Notes under the pieces: generated by a model
Seen by the model: the letters and a program-made list of their open reading frames with translations, nothing else
Told to the model about the DNA's origin: nothing
Databases searched by the model: none
Shown: positions 18,329 to 27,323 of the stretch, piece by piece
Numbering within the stretch: position 1 is the first letter of the stretch
How the letters are laid out: every line of letters starts with the position of its first letter
Translations under genes and position numbers: made by a program
Assembly: GCA_965662355.1 (NCBI GenBank)
Contig: CBFIHP010000026.1
Span: forward strand, 5,292 to 69,291
Source of the DNA: GCA-2683825 sp965662355
GTDB taxonomy: Bacteria; Planctomycetota; UBA1135; GCA-002686595
DNA length: 64,000 bases
Direction of reading: 5' to 3'

Positions 18329-19675
18329 ATGAGGCAGGCAGACATGGGACGGCACACACGGAGACAAGCCCTCGTCGGGACAGCGCTGCTCGCGCTGACC
18401 ACGGGTGTGTTCGGGCAGAACCTCCTCCAGCGTCCGGCGCGGCTCCACGAGCCCACGGACACGCTGCGGGTCAACTTGAACTCCGCGGGGGTCCAAGCCA
18501 ACGGCACCAGCGACGCGTGCGCGCTTTCGGCCGACGGTCGCTTCGTCGCCTACGCGAGCGTCGCGACCAACCTCGCCGCGGGGAATCCGATCGGTATACG
18601 CGACGTTTTTTTGTTCGACGCGCAAACGCGAACCACCCAGCTCGTCAGTCAGAGCCTCACGGGAGATCCCGGTAACGGGCCCTCGGGGACAACGATCGAC
18701 GTTTCGGCGAACGGACGTTTCGTCGCCTTCGACAGCTGGGCCCATGACCTGGTGCTGGGCGACACGAACGCTCAGATCGACGTCTTCGTGCGCGACATGC
18801 TGACGGGTACGACCGAAATGGTCAGCGTCGACTCGACGGGTACGCAAGGCAACACCGCGAGTTCCAGCGTGGCGCTCTCCAACGATGGGCGATTTGTCGT
18901 GTTCGCGAGTTGGGCGGACAACTTGATCGCCACGGACATGAACGACCAACAGGACATCTTCCTGCACGATCGCATGACGGGAACGACGCGACGTGTGACC
19001 GAAACACTGTTTGGCGTGGGCGGAGAAGGTACGAGCCACAGTCCCACGATCTCCTCCGACGGTCGCTATATCGCGTATTCCTCACGCGCGAACAACCTGG
19101 TGGCGGAACCGCTGTCGATCTACCACTACATCTTCGTGCACGACACGCAGACCAGCGAAACCTGGCATGCCAGCATCAATTCGTTCGGCGAGCACGCTCA
19201 CGACCATTCCGACACGCGCCCCGGCATCACGCCGGATGGACGCTACGTCGTCTTCGCCAGTGAGGCCTACAATCTGGCCTTCCCCGATCTGAACTGGGTC
19301 AGCGACATCTTCCTGCACGACCATCAGACGGGCGAGACGACGCGCATCAGCGAGGGTTGGCTCGGGCAGGAAGGCAACGGCGGCAGCATCCTGCCGAGCA
19401 TCTCCGACGACGGGCGCTACATCGCCTTCGTGTCGAGCGCGACCAACCTGGTTCCGAACGATGCGAACGGTCTCGACGACGTGTTCCTGTACGACCGCGT
19501 GCTGGGCAGCATGCGGAAGATCACCGAGGGCGCCCTCGGCGGCGCGACGAACGGCCCTAGCACCAATGCCATGCTGAGCACGGAGGGCCGGCACCTGCTC
19601 TTCGGGAGCGAGGCCACCGACCTCGTCTTCGGGGATACGAACGGTGTGCGCGACGTGTTCCTGCAGCGTCCCTGA
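18329..19675 (+). CDS. secreted seven-repeat PD40 (TolB-like) beta-propeller
   Basis: 448 residues. The start is at 18329 or at ATG 18344; the latter gives a compact twin-Arg-like signal (MGRHTRRQALVGTALLALTT). The mature protein is seven copies of one blade of about 55 residues with the form LSxDGRFVxFxSxAxNL...DVFLxD: SADGRFVAYAS, SANGRFVAFDS, SNDGRFVVFAS, SSDGRYIAYSS, TPDGRYVVFAS, SDDGRYIAFVS, STEGRHLLFGS. Seven blades close one propeller with nothing left over. PD40 propellers bind proteins or sugars in the periplasm. It probably belongs to the same transcript as the preceding ECF sigma factor, 33 bases upstream. Confidence 0.8.
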   Translation: MRQADMGRHTRRQALVGTALLALTTGVFGQNLLQRPARLHEPTDTLRVNLNSAGVQANGTSDACALSADGRFVAYASVATNLAAGNPIGIRDVFLFDAQTRTTQLVSQSLTGDPGNGPSGTTIDVSANGRFVAFDSWAHDLVLGDTNAQIDVFVRDMLTGTTEMVSVDSTGTQGNTASSSVALSNDGRFVVFASWADNLIATDMNDQQDIFLHDRMTGTTRRVTETLFGVGGEGTSHSPTISSDGRYIAYSSRANNLVAEPLSIYHYIFVHDTQTSETWHASINSFGEHAHDHSDTRPGITPDGRYVVFASEAYNLAFPDLNWVSDIFLHDHQTGETTRISEGWLGQEGNGGSILPSISDDGRYIAFVSSATNLVPNDANGLDDVFLYDRVLGSMRKITEGALGGATNGPSTNAMLSTEGRHLLFGSEATDLVFGDTNGVRDVFLQRP

Positions 19676-19692
19676 GGGCAGTAGGATGCGCG

Positions 19693-19771
19693 GTCCCTCC
19701 CGAAAACGGTATGCTCGCTTGGGCGGCTGAAACCCGTGTTTCTGAGGCCGTATAGGATTTTCGGGAGGGAC
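19693..19771 (+). ncRNA. long imperfect hairpin, candidate 5' leader RNA structure
   Basis: The arms GTCCCTCCCGAAAA (19693-19706) and TTTTCGGGAGGGAC (19758-19771) are a perfect 14-bp inverted pair. Inside them TAT/ATA, G.T and C-G pairs extend the stem, and a small GAAAC-CCGT-GTTTC hairpin sits in the middle. It begins 18 bases after the propeller stop and ends 25 bases before the proposed TTG start of the SGNH gene. It could be a regulatory leader, a terminator or a small palindromic mobile element; no T-run follows it. Confidence 0.45.
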
Positions 19772-19795
19772 AACCACCAAGGCTCGGGGACACGC

Positions 19796-21469
19796 TTGAA
19801 CATACTGACCTATCTCATCTTGCTGCTCGCCGCGGGTCTTGGAAGGACTCAGGAGGGTGCCGCCAGTATCCGCACTGTCCGTGCCGAGGCCATTGCGCGG
19901 ACGCGCGGCGAGATCGAGGCGCTCATCGAGGGCTTCGGGGGTCGGGACGCGATTCGAGATAGGTTGCACGCCCTGCACGAAGAGGTCGAAGCCTTACTGG
20001 AGGAGAGTGCGGGCAAGGAGGCTCACACGATTACGGTGGGCGGATACGACTTCTCGAAGCATTCGACGGCATCCGCCATCAAGCCGGTGCGCTGGTCGCG
20101 TGTTTTGAACACATCTCGGGGCGAGGTATCTGCACGGAATGCCATTCTGGACTTCGATCGCAAGTTGAAGAGGTTGGGCGTGGATCTCATCGTGATTCCC
20201 GTCCCCTCCAAGATCGAGGCCTATGGGGGGCTCTTTGGAAAGGAGGTTCCGCGCGGGATGCCGATCTGTTTGCCGCGTTTGGAAGAGATGTTATTTCTGC
20301 TCGAGCACGACGTCGAGGTGGTGGACGTGCTGCCCACGGTGTCGAAGCTCATGACCGATGACGACGCTTTGCCACTCTACGAGACCACCGGGCACCACCT
20401 GTCCGGGTTTGCCGTGAAGCATGCCGGAACACTGGTCACCGAGCGTCTCGCGCGGTATGCACTCGACGGCGCCGATACCGGGCACTTCACCGAGGTCAAG
20501 CGCCTCGCCTACGAGGGGGCGAGACCCGACGTGTCCATGTGGGTTTGGGAAGTCCTGGATCAGGGGCGGCCCTACGGGCAGGACGCGCGCTCGGAAGTGA
20601 TTGTGATCGGCGATAGCAACGTCAAGATGTATGGAGGGGCGAGTTGGGCGGCTCACATCGCGCGCGGGACAGGGATCGCAGTGGCGGACATCGCGAACGC
20701 CTCCGGAGGCTCGACGGCCCACTTGAAGCTGTCCCGCCAGGGGCGTGGGATCCTGAAGCAGCGCCGGGTCGTTATCTGGATCCTGTCGGCCACGAGCATG
20801 GACCTGGCGCCCTGGTACCCAGCCGAGATCTCCGACCAACCTGGCTTCTTCAGCCTGATGACCTCGGGAATGATCCAGGAGGCTCTGGCGTTGTACAACG
20901 CTCCGGACTTCGATCGTTCGAGCATTCGAATCGAGGAGGCCGAGATGAACGATCTCGCCCAGGGGTTCCTCGAGGAGAAACAGACGAAGCTGGCCTTGGA
21001 GGTCTTCAGGTTCAATACCCAATTCTTCGCCCATTCGGCCACGGCGTTTTGGAACCTCGGCAAGGCTTGCTTTGAGCTGGGGCAGCGGCGGGAGGCCGTG
21101 AAGTCACTGAAGGCCGCCCTCGCACTCAACCCCTCACCAAGCACGCGCTCGCGTTCCCTCGAGTTGTTGAAGACGTTGGGTGTCGAGTACACGCCGCCGG
21201 AGCCCTATCGATTGAAGCCGGATGTGGCCCAGGCATGGGTCGGCGCATATTCGCTCAACCAGGGGCACAAGGGCATCGTCACGATCGAGGCCGGCGAGCT
21301 CCTCTTCGAGCTCGTCGGGCAACCGAAGATGATTCTGCGCCCACTGTCGGATCAGCTGTTCACGACGGACCTGGGAATCAAGGTGGAGTTCACGCCCGCG
21401 GGTAACGCAGGGCCGGTGGGCGTGGTCCTGACAGCAGCTCGGATGCGCCTCGAGGGCACCCGGCAATAG
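19796..21469 (+). CDS. AlgX/AlgJ-like SGNH-fold protein with TPR region
   Basis: I place the start at TTG 19796 (GGGGA six bases upstream), which opens directly into a signal helix (LNILTYLILLLAAGL) and gives 557 residues; an upstream frame begins at 19736. The central domain resembles AlgX/AlgJ polysaccharide O-acetylation proteins: VDLIVIPVPSK, then TTGHHLSGFAV (the position of the DxHW-type motif) and VIVIGDSNVKMYGG (the SGNH GDS block). Two TPR-like units follow (LEVFRFNTQFFAHSATAFWN, RREAVKSLKAALALN), then a beta-rich C-terminus. It stands alone without alginate-type genes, so the acetyl acceptor is unknown. Confidence 0.65.
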   Translation: MNILTYLILLLAAGLGRTQEGAASIRTVRAEAIARTRGEIEALIEGFGGRDAIRDRLHALHEEVEALLEESAGKEAHTITVGGYDFSKHSTASAIKPVRWSRVLNTSRGEVSARNAILDFDRKLKRLGVDLIVIPVPSKIEAYGGLFGKEVPRGMPICLPRLEEMLFLLEHDVEVVDVLPTVSKLMTDDDALPLYETTGHHLSGFAVKHAGTLVTERLARYALDGADTGHFTEVKRLAYEGARPDVSMWVWEVLDQGRPYGQDARSEVIVIGDSNVKMYGGASWAAHIARGTGIAVADIANASGGSTAHLKLSRQGRGILKQRRVVIWILSATSMDLAPWYPAEISDQPGFFSLMTSGMIQEALALYNAPDFDRSSIRIEEAEMNDLAQGFLEEKQTKLALEVFRFNTQFFAHSATAFWNLGKACFELGQRREAVKSLKAALALNPSPSTRSRSLELLKTLGVEYTPPEPYRLKPDVAQAWVGAYSLNQGHKGIVTIEAGELLFELVGQPKMILRPLSDQLFTTDLGIKVEFTPAGNAGPVGVVLTAARMRLEGTRQ

Positions 21470-21499
21470 CTTGCGATAGGTCCTGCGGGTGAGACCGGT

Positions 21500-21725
21500 C
21501 TGAACTCGTCCGCTCCCATGTCGATGCGACCTTCATTCACGCGACGCCCACCATCGATGTCCAGTTGGTTGAACAGGAACGGGTGGCCGGTGTTACGGCA
21601 AGGAGAACTGGCCCGGATGTGGTAGTCGTTCCCCGGGCGGCTGACAAAGCGTGCACTCGTGGCGATGTTGCCGACTTGGCCCAACGAGAGATTGAGGCCC
21701 CGCTCCGCGCCACACACATGCCCAG
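21500..21725 (-). pseudogene. C-terminal fragment of a beta-helix protein
   Basis: On the minus strand the frame reads GNDYHIRASSPCRNTGHPF, then QLDIDGG and DMGADEF, which is the standard C-terminal end of choice-of-anchor beta-helix proteins such as the one at 13249. Nothing upstream supplies the helix turns, signal peptide or start. The fragment begins next to a copy of the 29-base dispersed repeat at 21729, suggesting the gene was cut there. The frame has also lost its expected stop and runs into the 3' end of the SGNH gene. Confidence 0.6.
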
Positions 21726-21728
21726 GGA

Positions 21729-21757
21729 GTGTGCGGCGACAAACCTGGTTCGGTAAC
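21729..21757 (+). repeat. 29-base dispersed repeat, copy A
   Basis: The core begins GTGTGCGGCGACAAACC and ends TGGTTCGGTAAC. Other copies are at 40209 (minus), 56043, 56444 and 62098. This copy borders the truncated beta-helix fragment and is followed by GCC, as is the copy at 62098. Confidence 0.8.
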
Positions 21758-21969
21758 GCCCTGCAAGGGGGGTCGAGCCCCCCCACCGTCCGTCCCGAAG
21801 GCGGCGAATTGGAAGCTCCAGCCGAAGGTCGGCGGGAATCCGGACACGTCGAGCGTGTAGGCGGTTGTACAATCGGCTGCGCTCAATACAGACCGATCGA
21901 GTGTGGCCCGTGTTGGAGTTCAGGGGCCACAGAAACCGCCATCCCTTGGATGGAAGGAGTCGAGTGTCC

Positions 21970-22653
21970 ATGCGAGTACTCAGGGGAACGACGCTGGTGT
22001 CTCTTCTGCTCTTCGGCTGCGGGGCGACCAAGGAGGCGCGGGAAGGGGACATCACCAACTCCGGATTTCTGCAGGACTACTCGCTGCTCGAAGAGGGAGT
22101 CGAGGGGACCGGGGTCAAGACGTGGATCAAGCCCGGTGCATCTCTGGAGGGCTACGACAAGCTCCTGCTCGAACGGGCCGAGCTCTGGATCAGCGAAAAG
22201 TCGCGACGCGAGATCGGCGAGGGAGACCTCGCGAATCTCCTGGGCTATTTTCGACGCATCGTTGAAACCGAGTTCGGCGGGCTGTGGCCGATCGTCGACA
22301 GCCCCGGCCCGGGGGTGCTCAAGGTGCGGGTAGCCATTACCGAGCTCGCACCGGCGAACCCCTATCTGAATTCGATCACGGGTATCGTTCCACAGGGTCG
22401 CACGATCTCCAAGCTCGTAGAACTAACCACGGGCACGTCGCTATTTGTCGGCAGCATCATGGCCGAGGCAGAGATTCTCGACTCGGTCACGGGTGAACTT
22501 CTGGCCGCCGGCATCGATCACCGGGTTGGTGCGAACACCATCAGCAACGTCGGAAGTACGTGGGGAGACGTCGAAGACGCCTACAAGTTCTGGGCCCGGC
22601 GAATCGCGCGCAATTTTCAGCGGTATGGCATGCAACCCTCCAAGGAGAACTGA
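21970..22653 (+). CDS. outer-membrane lipoprotein, DUF3313-like
   Basis: 227 residues from the ATG at 21970, chosen for the strong GGAAGGAG ten bases upstream and a lipoprotein signal (MRVLRGTTLVSLLLFGC) with lipobox LLFGC. The body (SLEGYDKLLLERAELWI, GLWPIVDSPGPGVLKVRVAI, then ITGELL-like turns) matches the DUF3313 family of small lipoproteins of unknown function. It is followed at 20 bases by a membrane-fusion protein and an RND pump, so it is the first gene of that operon and may be an accessory lipoprotein of the efflux complex. No TolC-type channel gene is nearby. Confidence 0.7.
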   Translation: MRVLRGTTLVSLLLFGCGATKEAREGDITNSGFLQDYSLLEEGVEGTGVKTWIKPGASLEGYDKLLLERAELWISEKSRREIGEGDLANLLGYFRRIVETEFGGLWPIVDSPGPGVLKVRVAITELAPANPYLNSITGIVPQGRTISKLVELTTGTSLFVGSIMAEAEILDSVTGELLAAGIDHRVGANTISNVGSTWGDVEDAYKFWARRIARNFQRYGMQPSKEN

Positions 22654-22672
22654 GTTTGAAGCGACCGCCCCA

Positions 22673-24058
22673 ATGAAAGGCTTGAGCGAGTGGCATCTGC
22701 GTGCCGGCTGGCGCCTTCTCATTCCCGTTGCCGCAGGCGTAGGAATCTTCGCTGCCCTGCGCCTCACTCGGCCGACGCCCGCCACACTCGATCGAGAGGA
22801 GCGCACGCGTGTCCTGCGGGTCGTACGGGCGGCTCCGGTCGACGTCGTTCCTCGCGCCATTGGCTACGGCACCGCAAAGCCGGGACGCACTTGGCGAGCG
22901 GTAGCACGAGTGGAGGGTCGGGTCATCTCTGTCAGCAAGCGCCTTCGGCCTGGCGCTCGCATCTCCGCCGGCGAAGACCTCATTCGGCTCGACCCGACGT
23001 CCTACGAGCTGGCCATCGTCCGTATCGAGGCGGACACCGCCCGCACCGAAGCGGAACTCGCCGAACTCGCTGTGGGTCTGGCAAACGACCTGGCAGCCAT
23101 CGCGATCGAGAAGGAGTCCCTCGAACTTGCCGAAACCGGGCTCGAGCGTCTCGAGCAATTGCACGAGCAAGGCAACGTCTCACAATCGGAGGTCGATTCG
23201 AGCAAACGCGAAGTACTCGCTCAACGCCAGAGCGTCCAGAAGCTCCGGAACAGCCTTTCCCTGACCCCTGCCCAGAGAAAGACGAAGGAGACCACGCTCG
23301 CGGCCCAGCGTGCTTCTTTGAAAGATGCGCAGCTCGACCTGGAGCACACGGCACTCAAAGCGCCCTACGCCGGGCGCCTGGCTGACCTCTCCCTCGAGGT
23401 CGGCCAGTACGTTTCCCGCGGGGAGTTTCTTTTCGAGCTCTACGGCGGCGACCGCCTCGTGATCGATTCGCAACTCCTTTACAGCCAGGGAAAGAAGCTC
23501 GTCAGTCCCGAGTCCGCGGCCAGGCTGCGCGAGATCCAGGAGTCCGGAGACCTCTCCGGTGAAGCGGTCGCTGGATTGCTGGAGGTTCTTGTGCGTACAC
23601 GCAGTGGTGAGCTCTCCGCTGAATGGAAGGGTCGTCTCGTGGGCACGCGCGAAATCATCGACGCGGCGACCCGGGCGCTCTCCATCCGAGTCGCCGTCGA
23701 CGACCCCTACGGCCAGACGATTCCCGGCGTTAGACCGGAGCTTCTCAAGGGCACCTTCTGTGAGGTCGAATTCCGGGGCCGGACGCTCCCTGGACAGATC
23801 GTCTTGCCACGCTCGGCGGTGCGCGAAGGGGTCGCGTACGTCCTCGATAGCGCGCGTCGGCTTCGCCGCCGTCCGGTCTCCGTGCGCTTCAGACAGGGTG
23901 ACGCCGTGATCCTCGACGAGGGCATCCAGTCCGGAGAGCTCGTGGTCGTGTCCGACCTCGGCCCCGCGATCGAAGGGAGTCTGGTCGAGCCGGTCGTCGA
24001 CGAGGGACTCCTCGAGATGCTGTCAGCTCAAGCTGCAGGTCAAGGCGCGCTGCGGTGA
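22673..24058 (+). CDS. RND efflux membrane-fusion (periplasmic adaptor) protein
   Basis: 461 residues from ATG 22673; the same frame is open further upstream inside the lipoprotein gene. An N-terminal helix (WRLLIPVAAGVGIFAALRL) anchors it. Then come the first half of the lipoyl domain (ARVEGRVISVSKRLRPGARI), a long alpha-helical hairpin (EADTARTEAELAELAVGLAN to about residue 215) and the second lipoyl half (LKAPYAGRLADLSLEVGQYV). Beta-barrel and membrane-proximal segments (LPGQIVLPRSAVREGVAYVL) complete the adaptor. It bridges the inner-membrane pump and an outer-membrane channel. Its TGA overlaps the GTG start of the pump gene by four bases (GTGA), a sign of tight coupling. Confidence 0.85.
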   Translation: MKGLSEWHLRAGWRLLIPVAAGVGIFAALRLTRPTPATLDREERTRVLRVVRAAPVDVVPRAIGYGTAKPGRTWRAVARVEGRVISVSKRLRPGARISAGEDLIRLDPTSYELAIVRIEADTARTEAELAELAVGLANDLAAIAIEKESLELAETGLERLEQLHEQGNVSQSEVDSSKREVLAQRQSVQKLRNSLSLTPAQRKTKETTLAAQRASLKDAQLDLEHTALKAPYAGRLADLSLEVGQYVSRGEFLFELYGGDRLVIDSQLLYSQGKKLVSPESAARLREIQESGDLSGEAVAGLLEVLVRTRSGELSAEWKGRLVGTREIIDAATRALSIRVAVDDPYGQTIPGVRPELLKGTFCEVEFRGRTLPGQIVLPRSAVREGVAYVLDSARRLRRRPVSVRFRQGDAVILDEGIQSGELVVVSDLGPAIEGSLVEPVVDEGLLEMLSAQAAGQGALR

Positions 24059-27000
24059 TCCGACTCTTCGCACGTCACCCCACTGCCGGCAACCTCCTGA
24101 TGGTGGCCTTCTCGGCCCTAGGCATCTTCACTTTGGTCGCGCTACAGCGAGAATCGATGCCGGAAGTAGCGCCTTCTGAAGTCGAAGTCCGGGTCATCTA
24201 CCCGGGCGCCGGCGCCGAGGAGGTAGAGGAGGCGGTGTGTCGTCCACTCGAGGAAGCGCTCGACGGCATTTCTTACGTAGAAGAGGTTCGCTCCGAAGCT
24301 CTCGAAGGGCTCGGCAAAGTGACCCTCAAGATGGTGGAAGCGGGTGACTTCGACGCTTTCCAGGGAGACGTGGACGACAAGATCTCGGGGCTGGACACGC
24401 TCCCTGAGGGCGCCGAGGAACCCGTCATCAAGGCCCTCGGAACAGAGGATAGAGTCCTCGCGATTCTCGTGAGCGGTCCGGCCACCGTGCAGGAACTCAA
24501 GGCCTACTGCGAAGACCTGAAGGACCGCCTTCGGCGACTTCCCCAGGTTTCGCTTGTGGAAGTTCAGGGCTTCGGCGACCACCAGCTGCGTGTCGAACTG
24601 TCTCAGGAAGCCCTGGCACGCTACGATCTCGGGCCCGCAGACGTCTCGGACGCCATCAGCGCTCAAAGCGTGGACATTCCTGCAGGGATCCTCGAGACCA
24701 GCGAGCGCGATTTGCTCGCACGATTTGTCGAGCGCCGGCGGACCCCGGAGCAACTCGAGGACCTCGTGATCTACGCCGAGGCAGGCGGCGCAGAAATACG
24801 GCTAGGGGAGCTCGGCCGAGTCGTGGACCTTTTCGATGACCCCTTCGACCAAGTTGTCCTGGGCGGGCGGCGCGCAGGGCGGCTCGAGGTCAAGAAGACT
24901 CGTGCGGAAGACTCCCTTGAGATCGCAGACTCTGTGCGCGCCTTCGTGGAACAGGAGCGTATGCAAATGCCCGAGAGCGTCCAACTCGTCATCACCGAGG
25001 ACGCCTCCACGAATCTCCGCGGACAGATCGGACTCGTCGTCACCAATGGCTGGCAGGGGATGATCCTCGTCGCCCTGAGCCTGTTTCTCTTCTTCACTCT
25101 GCGGTTGGCGTGGTGGGTCGTGATGGGATTGCCGGTGTCCGTGCTCGGCGCGTGTATCTTCATGCCGCAGATCGGCCTGACCGTGAACACGCTCACGCTC
25201 GTGGGCTTCCTGCTCGCGCTCGGACTTCTGATGGACGACGCCATCGTCATCGCGGAGAACATCGCCACACACAAGCAACGCGGAAAATCGGGCGTCCAGG
25301 CCGCCATCGACGGCGTCAACGAGGTGAAAGTCGGTGTCATTTCGTCGTTCTTGACGACGATCTGCGTGCTGGGGCCGTTGGCGACGATCGGCGGGGACAT
25401 CGGCCAGCGCCTACGGGTCGTGCCGATGATTTTGATCCTGGTCATGGCCGTGAGCCTGATCGAGGCGTTCCTGATCCTCCCCGGCCACCTCGGACACGCA
25501 CTCGAACACCAGAACCCGGGGCCGCCCGGCGTCTTCCGGCGACGCATCGAAACGCTGATGGACTTCATCCGCGAGCGGCTGGTTGGCCGCACCCTCGACA
25601 AGCTGCTGGAACGCCGGTATCTCTTCGTCGGTGGCGCGTTCGGCCTGCTTGTCGCGTGTCTCGGCCTCTTCGTCGGGGGTCGGATTCCGTTCCAGGCCCT
25701 TCCCGACATGCAGGGAGACGTGATCGTTGCCCGCATCCTCATGTCCCAGGGCACCCCCCTCGACCGAACCCAAAAAGTTGTCGCAGAGGTGTTACGAGGT
25801 CTCGAGGAGACGAACGCAGAGTGGTCCGCACGTCAGAATGGCGGCGCGCCGCTCGTGGTGGAGTCGAACGTGCGCTACGGAAGGAACGTCGATGCCTTCG
25901 AAAGCGGCGCCCACGTGGCGACGGTCTCGGTCGACCTTCTCACCGCAGAGAAGCGCACGGGCCGTATCGACGACTATTTGCGGTCCTGGCGTGAACACGC
26001 GGGCCGGCAGGCCGATGCTCTCGAGATCATCTTCACAACTCCGGGTGTGGGAGCAGCAGGACGCCCGATCGAAGTGCGCATTTCAAGCGACGACCTTGAA
26101 GAACTCGCAACGTGTTCCCGTGAAGTCGAGGAGTGGCTGGGACGCTTCGATGGAGTGCAGAACCTCCTCTCCGACCTTCGTCCAGGCAAACCCGAAGTGC
26201 GTCTTACCGTCATCGAAGGAACAAGGGGCCTGGGGCTGGACGCCTCCACGATTGCACGCCAGGTCAACGCGGCCTTCCAGGGCGCGACGGCCGACGAGCT
26301 TCAGGTGGGTCCCGAGACCTACAAGATCGACGTCCGACTCGCCTCGGAGGGGCGGGATACGCTGTCCGACCTGGAACGCTTCCAGCTTCCGCTTCCCGGT
26401 GGGGGTCATGCGCCTCTTCCCGCCGTTGTAAACCTCGAACCCGGGCGGGGCTGGGCGCGCATCGCCCGCATCGACGGCGTTCGCACGGTCACCGTCCGGG
26501 GAGATGTCGACACGACGCGCGGAAATACCGCTGCCATTCTCGAGGTGTTTCAGAGCGACTTCTTGCCGGGCTTCCAGGAGGCCCATCCGGACGTGACGTT
26601 GGACCTGGCGGGAGAGGCCAAGGAATCGGCGGAGACTCGAGGCTCGATGGTGACGAAAATGCTGGTCGGTCTCATGGGGGTGTTCCTCCTGCTCAGCTTT
26701 CAGTTCCGGAGCTACATCGAGCCACTCATTGTCATGGTCGCCATTCCACTCGCCCTGATCGGCGTCATCCTTGGCCATCTGCTGCTCGGCTTTCCCTTCA
26801 CACTCCCCAGCATTCTCGGCTTCGTTGCGCTCGCCGGCGTGGTGGTGAACGATTCGATCCTCCTGGTCGAATTCATCAAGATCAAACTAAGAGCCGGCCT
26901 ACCCGCAATCCAAGCTGCGGCCCAGGCGAGTCGCGCTCGTTTCCGTGCGGTGCTGCTCACATCTTCCACGACCATCGCCGGCCTCCTACCCCTGCTTGCT

Positions 27001-27174
27001 GAAGGCTCCCTTCAGGCACAGCTTCTGAAGGGGCTCGTGATCAGCGTCACCTTTGGCCTGATGGCATCGACGGTGCTCGTTCTGTTCGTCGTGCCCTGTC
27101 TGTACGCGATCCTGGACGATCTTGGGCTGACCGCTGAAACGCAAGAAACGCCGGCATCCGCCGCGACGCAATAA
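24055..27174 (+). CDS. RND family efflux pump permease
   Basis: 1039 residues, normal length for AcrB/MexB-type pumps, starting with GTG inside the stop of the adaptor gene. It has the first helix (NLLMVAFSALGIFTLVALQR), two large periplasmic domains and two sets of membrane helices. The TM4 proton-relay pair is Asp394-Asp395 in GLLMDDAIVIAEN. The TM10 motif is VVNDSILLVEF with Asn932; the Lys found in AcrB is absent, as in a common subgroup. It exports small molecules or lipids by proton antiport together with the adaptor. No repressor gene is adjacent. A palindromic repeat pair follows the stop. Confidence 0.9.
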   Translation: MIRLFARHPTAGNLLMVAFSALGIFTLVALQRESMPEVAPSEVEVRVIYPGAGAEEVEEAVCRPLEEALDGISYVEEVRSEALEGLGKVTLKMVEAGDFDAFQGDVDDKISGLDTLPEGAEEPVIKALGTEDRVLAILVSGPATVQELKAYCEDLKDRLRRLPQVSLVEVQGFGDHQLRVELSQEALARYDLGPADVSDAISAQSVDIPAGILETSERDLLARFVERRRTPEQLEDLVIYAEAGGAEIRLGELGRVVDLFDDPFDQVVLGGRRAGRLEVKKTRAEDSLEIADSVRAFVEQERMQMPESVQLVITEDASTNLRGQIGLVVTNGWQGMILVALSLFLFFTLRLAWWVVMGLPVSVLGACIFMPQIGLTVNTLTLVGFLLALGLLMDDAIVIAENIATHKQRGKSGVQAAIDGVNEVKVGVISSFLTTICVLGPLATIGGDIGQRLRVVPMILILVMAVSLIEAFLILPGHLGHALEHQNPGPPGVFRRRIETLMDFIRERLVGRTLDKLLERRYLFVGGAFGLLVACLGLFVGGRIPFQALPDMQGDVIVARILMSQGTPLDRTQKVVAEVLRGLEETNAEWSARQNGGAPLVVESNVRYGRNVDAFESGAHVATVSVDLLTAEKRTGRIDDYLRSWREHAGRQADALEIIFTTPGVGAAGRPIEVRISSDDLEELATCSREVEEWLGRFDGVQNLLSDLRPGKPEVRLTVIEGTRGLGLDASTIARQVNAAFQGATADELQVGPETYKIDVRLASEGRDTLSDLERFQLPLPGGGHAPLPAVVNLEPGRGWARIARIDGVRTVTVRGDVDTTRGNTAAILEVFQSDFLPGFQEAHPDVTLDLAGEAKESAETRGSMVTKMLVGLMGVFLLLSFQFRSYIEPLIVMVAIPLALIGVILGHLLLGFPFTLPSILGFVALAGVVVNDSILLVEFIKIKLRAGLPAIQAAAQASRARFRAVLLTSSTTIAGLLPLLAEGSLQAQLLKGLVISVTFGLMASTVLVLFVVPCLYAILDDLGLTAETQETPASAATQ

Positions 27175-27177
27175 GAG

Positions 27178-27237
27178 TCAGTACGGCAGTACGGAGCCAG
27201 GCTCCGTACCTGTGGCTGGGGTAGGAACCCCAGCTCC
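27178..27237. repeat. REP-family palindrome plus second hairpin
   Basis: The palindrome TACGGAGCCAGGCTCCGTA sits at 27190-27208, preceded by CAGTACGG. A separate stem GCTGGGG/CCCCAGC lies at 27215-27234. Placed just after the RND operon stop, the two hairpins could end or protect the transcript. The first belongs to the family also found at 28667, 29605, 34033, 54853 and 59156. Confidence 0.75.
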
Positions 27238-27323
27238 ATGGCAATTCGATGAGCGAGCATCCCTTCTAGGGATCCGCTTCTACAATCTTCAATCGACATC
27301 CCGGTCATGGAGAAGGATAACTC

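Noticed and set aside
18490..19670. Regularly spaced similar DNA in the PD40 gene suggesting a tandem repeat or CRISPR
   Set aside because: Similarity is at the protein level (seven blades), units are about 165 bases and diverged at the DNA level; no short identical repeats with unique spacers.
21729..21757. 29-base repeat as an integron attC site
   Set aside because: The expected paired R and L boxes with RYYYAAC/GTTRRRY spacing were not found, and copies do not alternate with single-gene cassettes.
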